Source: Bradyrhizobium genosp. L | Lineage (GTDB): Bacteria; Pseudomonadota; Alphaproteobacteria; Rhizobiales; Xanthobacteraceae | NCBI RefSeq assembly: GCF_015624485.1 | Contig: NZ_CP061378.1 | Location: forward strand, 6,200,001 to 6,264,000 | DNA: 64,000 nucleotides | Reading direction: 5' to 3' | In this document: positions 45,297-53,881 of the stretch, piece by piece | Layout: every line of letters begins with the position of its first letter | Position numbering within the stretch: position 1 is the stretch's first letter | Translations under genes and position numbers: made by a program | The notes under the pieces: generated by a model | Seen by the model: the letters and a program-made list of their open reading frames with translations, nothing else | The model's database searches: none | What the model was told of the DNA's origin: nothing

Positions 45297-46139
45297 TCAG
45301 ACGATCGGAACCGCGGTCGTTTGCCTGCCGCCCATCCATTCCGGTCGCGGCGCGCCGTCGCGATGCCGACCGCCGGCGCAGGCCGCAGCCCACGCCGCGA
45401 CAGCGCCAAACAGCAAGGCGGCCGCGATCGAGAACGCCAGAATGATCGAGCCGCGTCGCGCGCGCTGGATTGCGGTCCTAGCATCTCCCAGCGCGGTATC
45501 GACGCGCTTCTCGGCCTCGGCAGCAGGCGCGCCCGTCGCGGCGGCGACCTGCTGAATCAGATAAGCGTGGTCATCGGCGCTGACGCCGCTATGGCTCGAA
45601 CTGGTGAGCAGGATGCGGCCGGCCTCCGCCCGATCGTAGCCGATATCGAGATTGGCGGGACGCTGCGGCGACCGGTACAAATGATCGAGTTCGGCGCTCA
45701 GCAGCGGCTCGGCAGACGTCGCGGACGGCCTGTCGCTCCCGGACGGACGAACGACGGACAGCCCGATCAAGGCAACGATCGCCGCCGTCATGATGACCCC
45801 GAGCGCCCACGCCGTCAGGCCGTGAAGCCCGTCGCTGCTTTCAACGAGGTCGGGTGGCAACGACCCCACCACGCGCTGGGCGCGGCCAGCGATATAGCCG
45901 CCGACACCGAAGCTCACCAGCGCCTGCAGGATCAGATAAAACCCCGACAACAAGGCAAGGGCAGCAGAAGTATCCCGCCATGTTGGCGAACTTGAGCTCA
46001 CACCGAGCCCGATCGCCGCACCGAAACTGACAAGGATCAGGGAGAACGCCGCTGCGGCGAGAGCGCCGGCGATGACGGGACTCCATAGCATACGAACCCC
46101 GCTCCTGCTGTCGACGGGTGGTGCACAAACGTTTTCCAT
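45297..46139 (-). CDS. Multi-span membrane protein, paralogue of 34109-34975
   Basis: A 280-residue protein with the same plan as the 34-kb gene: WSPVIAGALAAAAFSLILVS, SGFYLILQALVSFGVGGYIA and LTAWALGVIMTAAIVALIGL helices, a polar domain with AEAGRILLTSS, DHAYLIQQVAAATG and AEAEKRVDTALGDA, then a last helix, LAFSIAAALLFGAVAAWAA. It is preceded by a 24-residue hydrophobic peptide gene (8-bp gap), itself behind a GGAAC-N16-GATT motif. Function unknown; the conserved pairing suggests a small membrane complex. Confidence 0.75.
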   Translation of the reverse strand: MENVCAPPVDSRSGVRMLWSPVIAGALAAAAFSLILVSFGAAIGLGVSSSSPTWRDTSAALALLSGFYLILQALVSFGVGGYIAGRAQRVVGSLPPDLVESSDGLHGLTAWALGVIMTAAIVALIGLSVVRPSGSDRPSATSAEPLLSAELDHLYRSPQRPANLDIGYDRAEAGRILLTSSSHSGVSADDHAYLIQQVAAATGAPAAEAEKRVDTALGDARTAIQRARRGSIILAFSIAAALLFGAVAAWAAACAGGRHRDGAPRPEWMGGRQTTAVPIV

Positions 46140-46146
46140 GAGGCGC

Positions 46147-46221
46147 CTACCGCAAGCCGAAGAAGGACAACACCGCGAGAATGACCACGATCAGGCCCAC
46201 TAAATAGATCAGCTGGTTCAT
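46147..46221 (-). CDS. 24-residue hydrophobic peptide
   Basis: A start codon preceded by GGAGG at ideal distance opens a 24-residue peptide (MNQLIYLVGLIVVILAVL and six more), a single membrane helix ending in a basic residue. It lies 8 bp before the 280-residue membrane protein. It has the same size and character as the peptide at 34016-34087. Similar MNQLIY-type peptides are, as I recall, common in Bradyrhizobium. Confidence 0.7.
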   Translation of the reverse strand: MNQLIYLVGLIVVILAVLSFFGLR

Positions 46222-46249
46222 ACAAGCCTCCGCTTAGCCGCGCCCTGAC

Positions 46250-46274
46250 AATCGTGGCAGAGACGCGAAGTTCC
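46250..46274 (-). promoter_or_regulatory. EcfG-type promoter candidate (weak -10)
   Basis: The minus strand has GGAAC, 16 bases, GATT, 29 bp before the 24-residue peptide. Spacing and position match the stronger sites. Confidence 0.35.
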
Positions 46275-46372
46275 TAGAAATGCGCGTGGCTCGAGGCAGC
46301 CTCTGCCTGGGCGGAATAGTTGCGTGAAAGGCCAACTGACAAAGGGCTTCGGATACGCTTGCTCGGACAAGT

Positions 46373-46594
46373 TCATTCAACGGGCTCACTCGGATGGATA
46401 GAAGCCTGGTAAATTTCCTCGCCGTCCTCGCCCTTCACCACAACCTTAGTGAGCGATTTATCATCTATGTCGGCTGAGATTTGCTTAGCGATTTCGTGGG
46501 CGAACCTTTGCGCCGCCTGTACGGTTGGCAACTCAATGCCCTGCGGATCTTGCAAGACATAGCCGTCAACAATCTCAAAATGAAACCTGGGCAT
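46373..46594 (-). CDS. DUF6894-type small protein
   Basis: A 73-residue protein. MPRFHFEIVDGYVLQDPQGI, then AAQRFAHEIAKQISAD and EDGEEIYQASIH fit the short DUF6894 family of rhizobia. The start at 46594 has GGAGG 5 bases upstream. Function unknown. It is a probable paralogue of 47440-47727. Confidence 0.85.
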   Translation of the reverse strand: MPRFHFEIVDGYVLQDPQGIELPTVQAAQRFAHEIAKQISADIDDKSLTKVVVKGEDGEEIYQASIHPSEPVE

Positions 46595-47135
46595 TGCGTC
46601 CTCCGAATAACGGAAAATGCATGCCGGTTCGGGATGTTCCGACGAAGCAACAGGTGGACGATATAAGCGATGCCGGCAGCCTTGAGCAGGTAAGACTGGA
46701 AAGGTGACTAGGCCTGTCCCGCGGACGTCCGCAAAAACAAAAAGAAGCCCGGGAGCACCGGGGAATGCTCGATCAAGGGCGAAGGGGAGCCGTTGTCCAG
46801 GATGTCGACCTCGTAAGTTTTCGGAACACCAATAATGAAACCGATTGTCCGATCCCCGTTCGTCTCGAAAAACGCCGCGCCCGCGGCGGGCTCTCATTTA
46901 GGAACGGATTACATGGGCTGCGCGTTCCTGAATCATGAGTGAGAGCGTAGCCATCCTCATAGAAGCCTGGGACTTTCTTGAAAGTCGGGCGAGGTTGCTA
47001 ACAGCTCTGAAACGAACCGCTTCCTTCTGACCAAGATTGGTCGAAGCGGCCTTGGCTGGAGAGCGACGTAAGATCATGCTCACCAACCGGGCTATTGACG
47101 CGCGCCGAAGCCAATGTCCGATCTCGCAACGCTAT
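46595..47135. other. Intergenic stretch, nothing firm
   Basis: One minus-strand frame of about 60 codons (46898-47086, helical and basic) is possible but has no ribosome site or recognisable relative. Otherwise empty. Confidence 0.35.
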
Positions 47136-47161
47136 GGAAACGTGAACGTCAGGATTTCGTT
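47136..47161 (+). promoter_or_regulatory. EcfG-like promoter candidate
   Basis: GGAAAC, 16 bases, CGTT: the -10 is perfect and the -35 has one extra A. It lies 35 bp before the small gene at 47196. Confidence 0.4.
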
Positions 47162-47195
47162 TCGATTGTAATCGACTATCCTAAGCAGCTAGAGC

Positions 47196-47432
47196 ATGAC
47201 CGTGGTTAGAACGCTAATCTCGACGAACGATCTGGAGCGTGTTGCGATCCGAGAAATTCGCGCCGCTCCGGGCGCAGAATACGTAGCCGATGTTCGCATT
47301 GAGCGTTCAGGAAGTGCGTGGGCGCTAATCGTGAGCGCGCGAGTTGGTGCCGATCTTGATCGTATCCAGCACTCGGTTCGAAAAGTCGAAGAACATCTGC
47401 AGCAGCGTTATGAACTCTACGATCAGTCATGA
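47196..47432 (+). CDS. Small hypothetical protein
   Basis: A 78-residue protein. TLISTNDLERVAIREIRAAP, then AEYVADVRIERSGSAWALIV suggest a small alpha/beta domain, and the end VRKVEEHLQQRYELYDQS is helical. The pattern REIRA-PG-EYV with a final QYEL resembles short Bradyrhizobium proteins of unknown function. It ends tail to tail with the second DUF6894 gene. Confidence 0.6.
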   Translation: MTVVRTLISTNDLERVAIREIRAAPGAEYVADVRIERSGSAWALIVSARVGADLDRIQHSVRKVEEHLQQRYELYDQS

Positions 47433-47439
47433 AGACGGA

Positions 47440-47727
47440 TCACAGATGGTCGACCGCGGTGAGCGATCGGCATAAGGCTGAGGCAGCCTCAATGCCGCGC
47501 TCCCACATCTCGGTAGATGATGGAAACGCAAAATAGTCCTCTCGTGGCGGAGCGAACCTCAATCGCCGTATCGGGCCTTCCGCCCACAAAGTTGAATCAT
47601 TCGCTATGCCAACAAGTGTTTGCATAGCTTCGACCTCAGCGGCCTTTAAGTCGCGTAAATCCAGACCTTCTTCGTCCACGTATCTCTCACCGCCCCCACT
47701 CTGAACGTCGAAGTAGTAGCGTGGCAT
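47440..47727 (-). CDS. DUF6894-type small protein, second copy
   Basis: A 95-residue protein beginning MPRYYFDVQSGGGERYVDEE and GLDLRDLKAAEVEAMQTL, typical of DUF6894. The start at 47727 has GGAGGGACG just upstream. The C-terminal 40 residues extend past the usual length and may be lineage-specific. Function unknown. Confidence 0.8.
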   Translation of the reverse strand: MPRYYFDVQSGGGERYVDEEGLDLRDLKAAEVEAMQTLVGIANDSTLWAEGPIRRLRFAPPREDYFAFPSSTEMWERGIEAASALCRSLTAVDHL

Positions 47728-47951
47728 CGCTCGTCCCTCCCGTCCGCAAAGGCGGGAGCGCGCAGTGTCTCTCAGGCACCGACGGCCAACACTTTTTGCC
47801 GGTGATGGCTCCACAACACATGCATTCGCGGGTTGGTTGCTAGCTTCGCGAACGTTATGGCTCCGTCGGGGCTGCTCTACCAAGAAGGGAGGCCTCGACG
47901 CGAAAGTCCGCAGCGCGCTTTCCTTCGGCGGAATCGCTAAGAAACTCGCAA

Positions 47952-48190
47952 TTAGAACTTAACAACCGTTCGCAGACCCAGAACGGCTGCGTCTTTCAAC
48001 GCTATGCCGCGCACGGCGCTCAGAGGATCCGTGGTACCACCGCCTGGATGCTTGATGAACTGAATGTTCGGCTGCAGCGTGATGCCCGGTCTGACCTCGT
48101 ATTGATAGACCGCTGCGAGCACGGCCTCAGATGTCCTGACCGACCAGGAAGGCCCGAAAACGGCTTGGAAATCGCGGTCCAGTGCCTGAG
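47952..48190 (-). pseudogene. OprB-type carbohydrate porin, C-terminal relic
   Basis: One minus-strand frame reads ALDRDFQAVFGPSWSVRTSE, AVLAAVYQYEVRPGITLQPN, IQFIKHPGG and LKDAAVLGLRTVVKF, then stop. This is the last outer-membrane strands of an OprB porin, ending in the obligatory terminal Phe. Upstream, at about 48190, it runs directly into the winged-helix/TPR relic, so about 400 N-terminal residues have been deleted. Confidence 0.75.
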
Positions 48191-49616
48191 CGCTCGGTGA
48201 ATTTGAGGTATTTTAACGAGGAGCTTTGGTCAATGAGCGTTGTATGCAACCGTGGGTCTAACGGGCTCATGCGCGCCGCGCGGCCGAAGCTCCGGATCGC
48301 TTCCTCTGGCAGTCCGGCATAGATTATGCGTACCCAGCCTCTGCTGTTCCATGTCGCCCATGAATTTGGATTGAGTGCGACCGCGCGGTTCGCCATTTCG
48401 ATTTCGGCTTCACTATCGCCGACCATGGACGCCGAAACTACGGAAGCCTTTGCCAAATTGTCCGGATCATTGTCATCAATGCTCAGCATCAAACGAACAA
48501 ACCGGTCTGCAGCCTTTCGATCGAACTCAGGATCAACAGAATATCCCAAAACGACGTTCTGCATTTGACAGAGGCCTCCCAGAGCCGCGACAGCACCAAA
48601 CCGAGGGTCCAGCTCCAAGGCGAAACGAACCAATCCTATCGCCTCGGCGAACCCTTCTCGGGTCATCAGGTAATGCTGCTGCATAGCGCGGAGATAGAAA
48701 TCATACGCAGAGGGGTTCTCCGGTCGCCGTCGCGATTTGCGTTTGAAGTATTTTTGGTTCAATTGCTGAGACGACGGCTATCGCTAATTCATCATGGAGA
48801 GCGAAAACGTCGGCAACGTCACGCTCAAACCTGTCGGCCTAAAGATGGGTGCCTGAAGCCGCGTCGATCAACTGCCTGTGACGCGAACTTTCCCCGACGC
48901 CTTCCGTACAGATCCTTCGAGGATATAGCGCACCCCGAGCTTGCGCCCGACCTTTTTGATATCGACAGCTTTAGCCTTGAAGGTAAAATTCGAGCGGCGT
49001 GCGATAACGAACAGAGACCTAAAGCGCGACAATGCAGTAATGATATCTTTCACCATGCAGTCCGCGAATTATTCCTGCTCTGGATCACCGCTCATGTTCT
49101 CGAACGGCAGTACGGCAATGGAGGGTCTTCGGCGATCGCAAGCTCCTTGTTTTGAAGCCTTATCTGGTTGGCAGCTGGTCCGCCCTCCTGGTCCTGCGCT
49201 TCCCGGACTACTGCGACGAAGCGAAAGCCTTTGCGCGCCAACGTTTTGATGAAGCGCTGCTTCTCACGGGAGTCGCCGATTGCCGTTCGAACAGTATTTA
49301 AGCGGGTTGTCAGCGCCGCGTCGGATACACTGCGTCCATTCCAAATGGTATTGATTATGTCGTCCCTGCTGACGACATGTTCTCTGTTGCGGATGAGATA
49401 GCGCAAGAAGTCGAACACTTGCGGTGTGGTCGAGACAACATGTGGCAGCAAATTTTTCGACCAAGCCACCGCTGTCTTGTGACTTCCTGTACGTACTAGC
49501 TGGAAGCGGGCCAATTTTGTCGCCTCTACAGCGCACTTCGGGGTCGCCGGTCGCTCATCGAATATCAATGGACTTCTGGTTTTCGGGCTAGGACGTGTAC
49601 TGTCGGCTTCCAGCAA
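48190..49616 (-). pseudogene. Winged-helix / TolB-like / TPR protein, broken
   Basis: Pieces of one protein in order: an OmpR-type winged helix (FDFLRYLIRNREHVVSRDDI, then LTTRLNTVRTAIGDSREKQR), a TolB-like segment (VKDIITALSRFRSLFVIARR, LGVRYILEGSVRKASGKVRV), in a second frame QLIDAASGTHL with a TAG where Trp is expected, and ADVFALHDELAIAVVSAIEP, then TPR helices (PENPSAYDFYLRAMQQHYLM). Frameshifts and a nonsense codon separate them, and the 3' end is fused to a porin relic. The intact homologue is divergent at 49771. Confidence 0.85.
49453..49603 (+). repeat. About 150-bp direct repeat, copy 1
   Basis: This block, starting TTTTTCGACCAAGCC and ending near TTTTCGGGCTAGGA, recurs at 53552-53700 in the same orientation with several small indels and substitutions. 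It covers the 5' end of the broken winged-helix gene. Confidence 0.85.
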
Positions 49617-49770
49617 TGAAGCAGACGTAGCCCCAGTTTAGTCCTCGGCGGCCGCTTGTGACCCAACTCGGACATCCAATGGCCTGGAACCTCGTCAAGT
49701 GGACTGGTGGCGTTTACTAACCCGTGGTTTGATAGGCGTGATTTGAGGCTGGCTCCGGGGGGACTTTCGG

Positions 49771-51555
49771 GTGACGAGTGGGCGCTTAGAGCGGCGACTG
49801 GCGGCAGTGCTGGCGGCTGATGTTGCCGGCTATTCACGGCTGATGGGTGCAGACGAAGTCGGCACGCTCGACGCGCTTAAGGCCCACCGCCGTGAGGTTA
49901 TCGACCCAGCTATCGTCGGCCACAACGGGCGCATCGTCAAGACCACAGGCGACGGCATGCTCGTGGAGTTCGCCAGCGCCGTCGATGCCGTCACCTGCGC
50001 GATAGCGATCCAGGAGAAAATGGCCGAACGGAACGGCAGTTTTACTCCAAAGATCACCTTCCGGATCGGCATCAATATCGGCGATATCATCATCGACGGC
50101 GACGATATTTTTGGCGACGGTGTCAACATCGCCGCACGCGTGGAGAACGAATGCGAACCGGGCGGCGTTTGCCTCTCCGGCAGCGCCTATGAGCAGATCC
50201 GCGGCAAGACCGCGTTTGCGTTCGACGATGTGGGCGAACGGTTGCTCAAGAACATCGACCGGCCGGTGCGGCTCTACGCGAATCGAACTACAGCCAGTGG
50301 CGGAAAAGCGCCGGCTGACATTAAATCGCCGGCTCCACTAGTGGAGTCACTTTCGCTACCGGATCGGCCCTCCATCGCCGTGTTGCCATTTCAGAACATG
50401 AGTGGCGATCCAGAGCAGGAATACTTTGCCGACGGCATGGTGGAGGACATCATCACCGCCTTGTCGCGATTCAAGACCGTGTTCGTGATCGCTCGCAACT
50501 CTTCATTCACGTACAAGGGGAAGGCTATCGACATCAAGCAAGTCAGCCGCGAACTCGGGGTTCACTACGTTCTTGAAGGAAGCGTTCGAAAAGCCGGCGG
50601 ACGACTTCGTATCACGAGTCAGCTCATCGACGCCGCTACTGGCGCACACCTCTGGGCAAACAAGTTCGACGGCTCATTGGCTGATGTCTTCGACCTGCAA
50701 GATGAGATAACCGAGAAGGTCGTTTCATCCATCGCACCAGCACTGGAAATCGCTGAGATTGATCGGGTAAATCGCAAGCCGACCGACCTGCTTCATAGTT
50801 ATGATCTGTTTCCGAGGGGGATGGCTTTGCTTTATCAGAGCGCGGATGTGGCAATGCATGATCGAGCGCATGACGCGTTCAAGAGGGCGGCGGAGCTTGA
50901 CCAAGAGTACGCTGCCGCCCACGTCATGGTTGGCTGGACTAGCCTGAGAAACCAAGCTTACACCGGGATCAAGATATCTCCCGCTCGCTTGGAAGAAGCA
51001 CTACGATCTGCGGAAAAAGCAAGAACGCTAGCCGAAGACGACGCTTTTGTGCAGGCCAGGGCTGGGCACGTGTTGGTGTATCTTGGCCAGAAATACGACC
51101 TCGGTCTTTCGCTTGTGGAGCGTGCGGTTACATTGAATGCGAACCTTGCTCCGGCTTGGTACAGCCGCGGCGCGGTCTCGCTGATGTGCGAGAAGGCCGG
51201 GGAAGCGATCACGAGTTTCGATCATATGATGCGGCTTAGTCCTCGCGACCCCCTGCTCGTTACCGCTTGGTACATGACAGGATGGGCGCATTTCACGAAT
51301 CAAAACTACGCCGAGGGGGTTGTTGCGGCTGACAAGGCCATGCAGAGAGTGGCCGACGCGCACTCGCTGGCAGCGTTCGCGGCAAATGCAATACGAGCTG
51401 GCAAAGTGACAGAGGCTCAACGCGCCGCCGAGCGGTTGCTCCAGTTCCAACCCGGCTTTAGAGCATCGCACGCGCACTATCTCTTTCCAGTACGGTCCTT
51501 GGCCGTCCGCGACATCATCCAAGCAGCGCTCCAGGACGCCGGCATCCCCGACTAG
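49771..51555 (+). CDS. Class III adenylate/guanylate cyclase with TolB-like and TPR domains
   Basis: A 594-residue protein. The cyclase domain (about 8-175) has both metal aspartates (Asp17 in LAADVAGYSRLM, Asp61 in TTGDGMLVEF) and the transition-state Asn119/Arg123 in VNIAARVENE, so it should be active. A TolB-like segment follows (about 203-330: SIAVLPFQNMSGDPEQEYFA). TPR-type helices run from about 350 to 570. This architecture is expanded in Bradyrhizobium. The start is GTG at 49771, just before the family's RLERRLAAVL. No membrane helix is seen. It is divergent from its broken relative, 154 bp away. Confidence 0.94.
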   Translation: MTSGRLERRLAAVLAADVAGYSRLMGADEVGTLDALKAHRREVIDPAIVGHNGRIVKTTGDGMLVEFASAVDAVTCAIAIQEKMAERNGSFTPKITFRIGINIGDIIIDGDDIFGDGVNIAARVENECEPGGVCLSGSAYEQIRGKTAFAFDDVGERLLKNIDRPVRLYANRTTASGGKAPADIKSPAPLVESLSLPDRPSIAVLPFQNMSGDPEQEYFADGMVEDIITALSRFKTVFVIARNSSFTYKGKAIDIKQVSRELGVHYVLEGSVRKAGGRLRITSQLIDAATGAHLWANKFDGSLADVFDLQDEITEKVVSSIAPALEIAEIDRVNRKPTDLLHSYDLFPRGMALLYQSADVAMHDRAHDAFKRAAELDQEYAAAHVMVGWTSLRNQAYTGIKISPARLEEALRSAEKARTLAEDDAFVQARAGHVLVYLGQKYDLGLSLVERAVTLNANLAPAWYSRGAVSLMCEKAGEAITSFDHMMRLSPRDPLLVTAWYMTGWAHFTNQNYAEGVVAADKAMQRVADAHSLAAFAANAIRAGKVTEAQRAAERLLQFQPGFRASHAHYLFPVRSLAVRDIIQAALQDAGIPD

Positions 51556-51816
51556 TTGATCGGTTATTGCAGGTCCGGGTTTGGCCCAAAGCCGATATGC
51601 AATACGATCTGCATGAAGTCAGCTTCCGAGACCAAAGCGGACGCGACGAATTTATGAGAACCCCGGCGGCGGGGGTGAAAGCGCTCTGAGCCATGTGCGC
51701 CCAGGTACCGGCCTAAAGTACGCGTCCGGTGACAGCCCCTAGTTAGGTCATCTTGAGCGATGGCTGACAGCGCTTACGCGGCGTGAGCGACGTTCTGAGG
51801 TCGCCACTTCCAAGGC
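51556..51816. other. Intergenic stretch, nothing recognised
   Basis: No credible frame; no clear hairpin after the cyclase gene. Confidence 0.3.
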
Positions 51817-52047
51817 ATGCCGGACGTCGCGGCGCGGCGCCTAATGGAGCACGCCCCCGCCTTCGAGCCAGTGTTCGATGGTCGGATCTACATTGAGAAG
51901 ATCAACGAGCCGTCCTGTACAGCGACACGGCAACGCCGGCGGAATATAGTGCTGGGCTCAAATACGCGATCGCAGGGCTGGCTGGAACTCCACGAAAGCG
52001 GGACCTTCGTGAAGATGCTTCAGCCCGGCAAGGACCTGTTCGTCTGA
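51817..52047 (+). pseudogene. Small conserved gene with a shift-and-return frameshift
   Basis: MPDVAARRLMEHAPAFEPVF and GRIYIEKINEP start well and the end GWLELHESGTFVKMLQPGKD also fits a short rhizobial family. The middle reads as nonsense (SCTATRQRRRNI). The neighbouring frame gives LYSDTATPAEYSAGLKYAIA there. A one-base loss and a later two-base loss bracket it, so the ends are in frame but about 20 residues are scrambled. It may be non-functional or a tolerated variant. Confidence 0.6.
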
Positions 52048-52145
52048 GGGCCGGCCGGAGGACCAGGGATGCGGGCGGCACGCTAGCCGGCTGTTGCGAT
52101 CAGGGTTCTCGACGACCGTATCCTCGCGCCCAGGGGATAGAACAA

Positions 52146-52320
52146 ATGCAAGACATGAAGGCGCACCTGGAAAAGCTCCGGGTTGAAGCTGAGGAGTGCG
52201 AGCTGATCAGCAAGCTCGCAGCCAACCAGACGAAGAAAGCACTTCTTCGCCAAGCTGGCCGCCCATCACCGGGCGCTGGCCGATGAGGTCGAGCGCACCA
52301 TGGCCGCGCCGCCCCAATAG
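52146..52320 (+). pseudogene. Frameshifted copy of the 12866-13036 small protein
   Basis: MQDMKAHLEKLRVEAEECEL and ISKLAANQTKKAL match the intact protein. One extra T (GCACTTCTTCGCC) then shifts the frame, and the expected FAKLAAHHRALADEVERTM continues one frame over to a TAG at 52320. A single-base insertion inactivates it. Confidence 0.85.
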
Positions 52321-52413
52321 GACCTTCTGGCGACCCCGGTTTATTGCGGATTTCGCCCAGCTAGACACTTGCTGCTAATCTGCCAATATCAATACGCGCC
52401 ACGGAGAGGGAGT

Positions 52414-52590
52414 ATGCCGACGCCGGAATGCGCAATTGATACCAACACGGTCGTCTACTTTAGATCAAAAAAGAAACTAGTTTTCCAGCGGCGAGTTGCC
52501 GACGCTCTTGAAGGGCTCTCAATTGGCGAGCTTCGCGAACTTCTAACTGAGGTCGAACGTTATCTTGTAGCTCACGGAGCTTGCGAATAG
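52414..52590 (+). CDS. Small hypothetical protein
   Basis: A 58-residue protein. CAIDTNTVVYFRSKKKLVFQ is followed by a helical end, EGLSIGELRELLTEVERYL. GGAGAGGGAGT precedes the ATG at 52414, an unusually good ribosome site, and a hairpin terminator follows the stop closely. No family recognised. Confidence 0.6.
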   Translation: MPTPECAIDTNTVVYFRSKKKLVFQRRVADALEGLSIGELRELLTEVERYLVAHGACE

Positions 52591-52593
52591 GCA

Positions 52594-52621
52594 AAGAGGC
52601 CACCTCAGTTGGCGGCCTCTT
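52594..52621 (+). terminator. Hairpin terminator
   Basis: AAGAGGCC / GGCCTCTT stem with a 12-base loop, 3 bp after the small gene's stop and ending in T. It may also serve the minus-strand gene ending at 52633. Confidence 0.65.
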
Positions 52622-52632
52622 GTGCGGATTGA

Positions 52633-52773
52633 TTAGGCTGTCTTGTCGACCGCGCCTTTTGCGGGAGCGGTAGTTGCGGGCGCGGCGGTCGGTTTTTCCT
52701 TTGGCGCGTGTGCCGGATGGGGTTGGTGAACGGCAGGCGAGTGTGCTGCGCCGCCAGCGGGTGAAACGCTCAT
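52633..52773 (-). CDS. Possible 46-residue Pro/Ala-rich protein
   Basis: A frame from ATG 52773 encodes MSVSPAGGAAHSPAVHQPHP, an AHAPKEKPTAAP linker and AKGAVDKTA: a disordered His/Pro/Ala/Lys-rich peptide. It ends just before the shared terminator. No strong ribosome site. Composition looks selected rather than random, but the call is tentative. Confidence 0.35.
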   Translation of the reverse strand: MSVSPAGGAAHSPAVHQPHPAHAPKEKPTAAPATTAPAKGAVDKTA

Positions 52774-53061
52774 TCAAATGCCCTTTTTGTTTACTCATGT
52801 ATCTTTCTTTACTGCCCAGACAAGAATCGTCCGTTAAGCGATGCTCGGACTTCCAACCAATTCAGGCGACTCAAAGACCAAACTAGGCCACTAGCGGATA
52901 AGCAGGCCAGTACCGAACGTTGGGCGTCAGCTTCGGGACGGTTGCGGTCTGACATGCAGTCGGCAAGACCTCCGCATCCAGAAGGCAAGAGCCGCAGCTG
53001 TCATTTGGAACGTAGCGGGCCTTGCCGTCTTTTCCCGAAGATCATCGGAGAGGAGGCCGGG

Positions 53062-53547
53062 ATGTTGGTGGCGGAGCGATTGATCAGGCGAGCGGTGGCA
53101 ATTTTCTCGGTCGCATTGTGGACGTCCGTCGCGTCCGCGCAGCCCGTCAGATGGACGACGTACACAATCCCTCAAACTGGAACCTCGGTCGACTTTCCTG
53201 CGTCCGTCTTCACCGAGGCGGCCGGCAAGCCCGACGGCCACGGGCAGCGTTTCCGGACATCGGACGGCCGGGCTGACATTACCATTCAAGCTACGCCAAA
53301 CCTCTCTAACGATTCGCCCGCCACCTTTCTCGCGAAGAAAAATCCCCCTTCGCACATCCAGTACAAACGTGTCACGCCGCGCTTCTTTGCGGTTTCCAGC
53401 TATAAGGGCGACAAGGTCTTCTACGATCGATGCAACTTCTCGGATCGTATGGTCCACTGCGTCCTGATGAACTATCCGGCCAGTGAAGAGCACGACTGGG
53501 ACGGCATCGTCACTCGCATCAGTCTGTCACTCCGCGGCAGAGGCTAA
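53062..53547 (+). CDS. Secreted hypothetical protein
   Basis: A 161-residue exported protein with a signal peptide (RRAVAIFSVALWTSVASAQP) and a folded domain: YTIPQTGTSVDFPASVFTEA, RFRTSDGRADITIQATPN, then YKGDKVFYDRCNFSDRMVHC with two cysteines probably in a disulfide, and EEHDWDGIVTRISLSL. The start at 53062 has AGGAGG 6 bases upstream. It resembles small periplasmic proteins common in rhizobia; function unknown. Confidence 0.75.
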   Translation: MLVAERLIRRAVAIFSVALWTSVASAQPVRWTTYTIPQTGTSVDFPASVFTEAAGKPDGHGQRFRTSDGRADITIQATPNLSNDSPATFLAKKNPPSHIQYKRVTPRFFAVSSYKGDKVFYDRCNFSDRMVHCVLMNYPASEEHDWDGIVTRISLSLRGRG

Positions 53548-53551
53548 GCGA

Positions 53552-53700
53552 TTTTTTCGACCAAGCCAGAGCTGTCTGGTAACTTCCCGTACGTACTAGC
53601 CTAGAAGCGGGCCAATTTGTCACCTGTACAGCGCACTTCGGTCGCCGGTCGCTAATCGAAATATTGAGGGACTTCTGGTTTTCGGGCTAGGAGGTGACTG
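53552..53700 (+). repeat. About 150-bp direct repeat, copy 2
   Basis: A diverged second copy of 49453-49603. It lies downstream of the secreted-protein gene with no trace of the rest of the winged-helix gene around it. Confidence 0.85.
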
Positions 53701-53881
53701 TGGCGGGGCCTCTTATATGAGCAAATACGGGCATTTCACCAGCCTTTCCGGGGCGGCCCCCCGCTTTAGATGTTATTCCGCTCCCACGGTTTCATCCACC
53801 GGGATTCGCAATTGCTGCGACGCGCTACCTTTGCGCCATGCTGCATTGGCGTTTTGCATCCCCGCGAGCGCCATTCTCGTC

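Noticed and set aside
53015..53040. GGAAC-N16-TCTT upstream of the secreted protein at 53062
   Set aside because: Only the -35 matches; the -10 lacks the GTT core.
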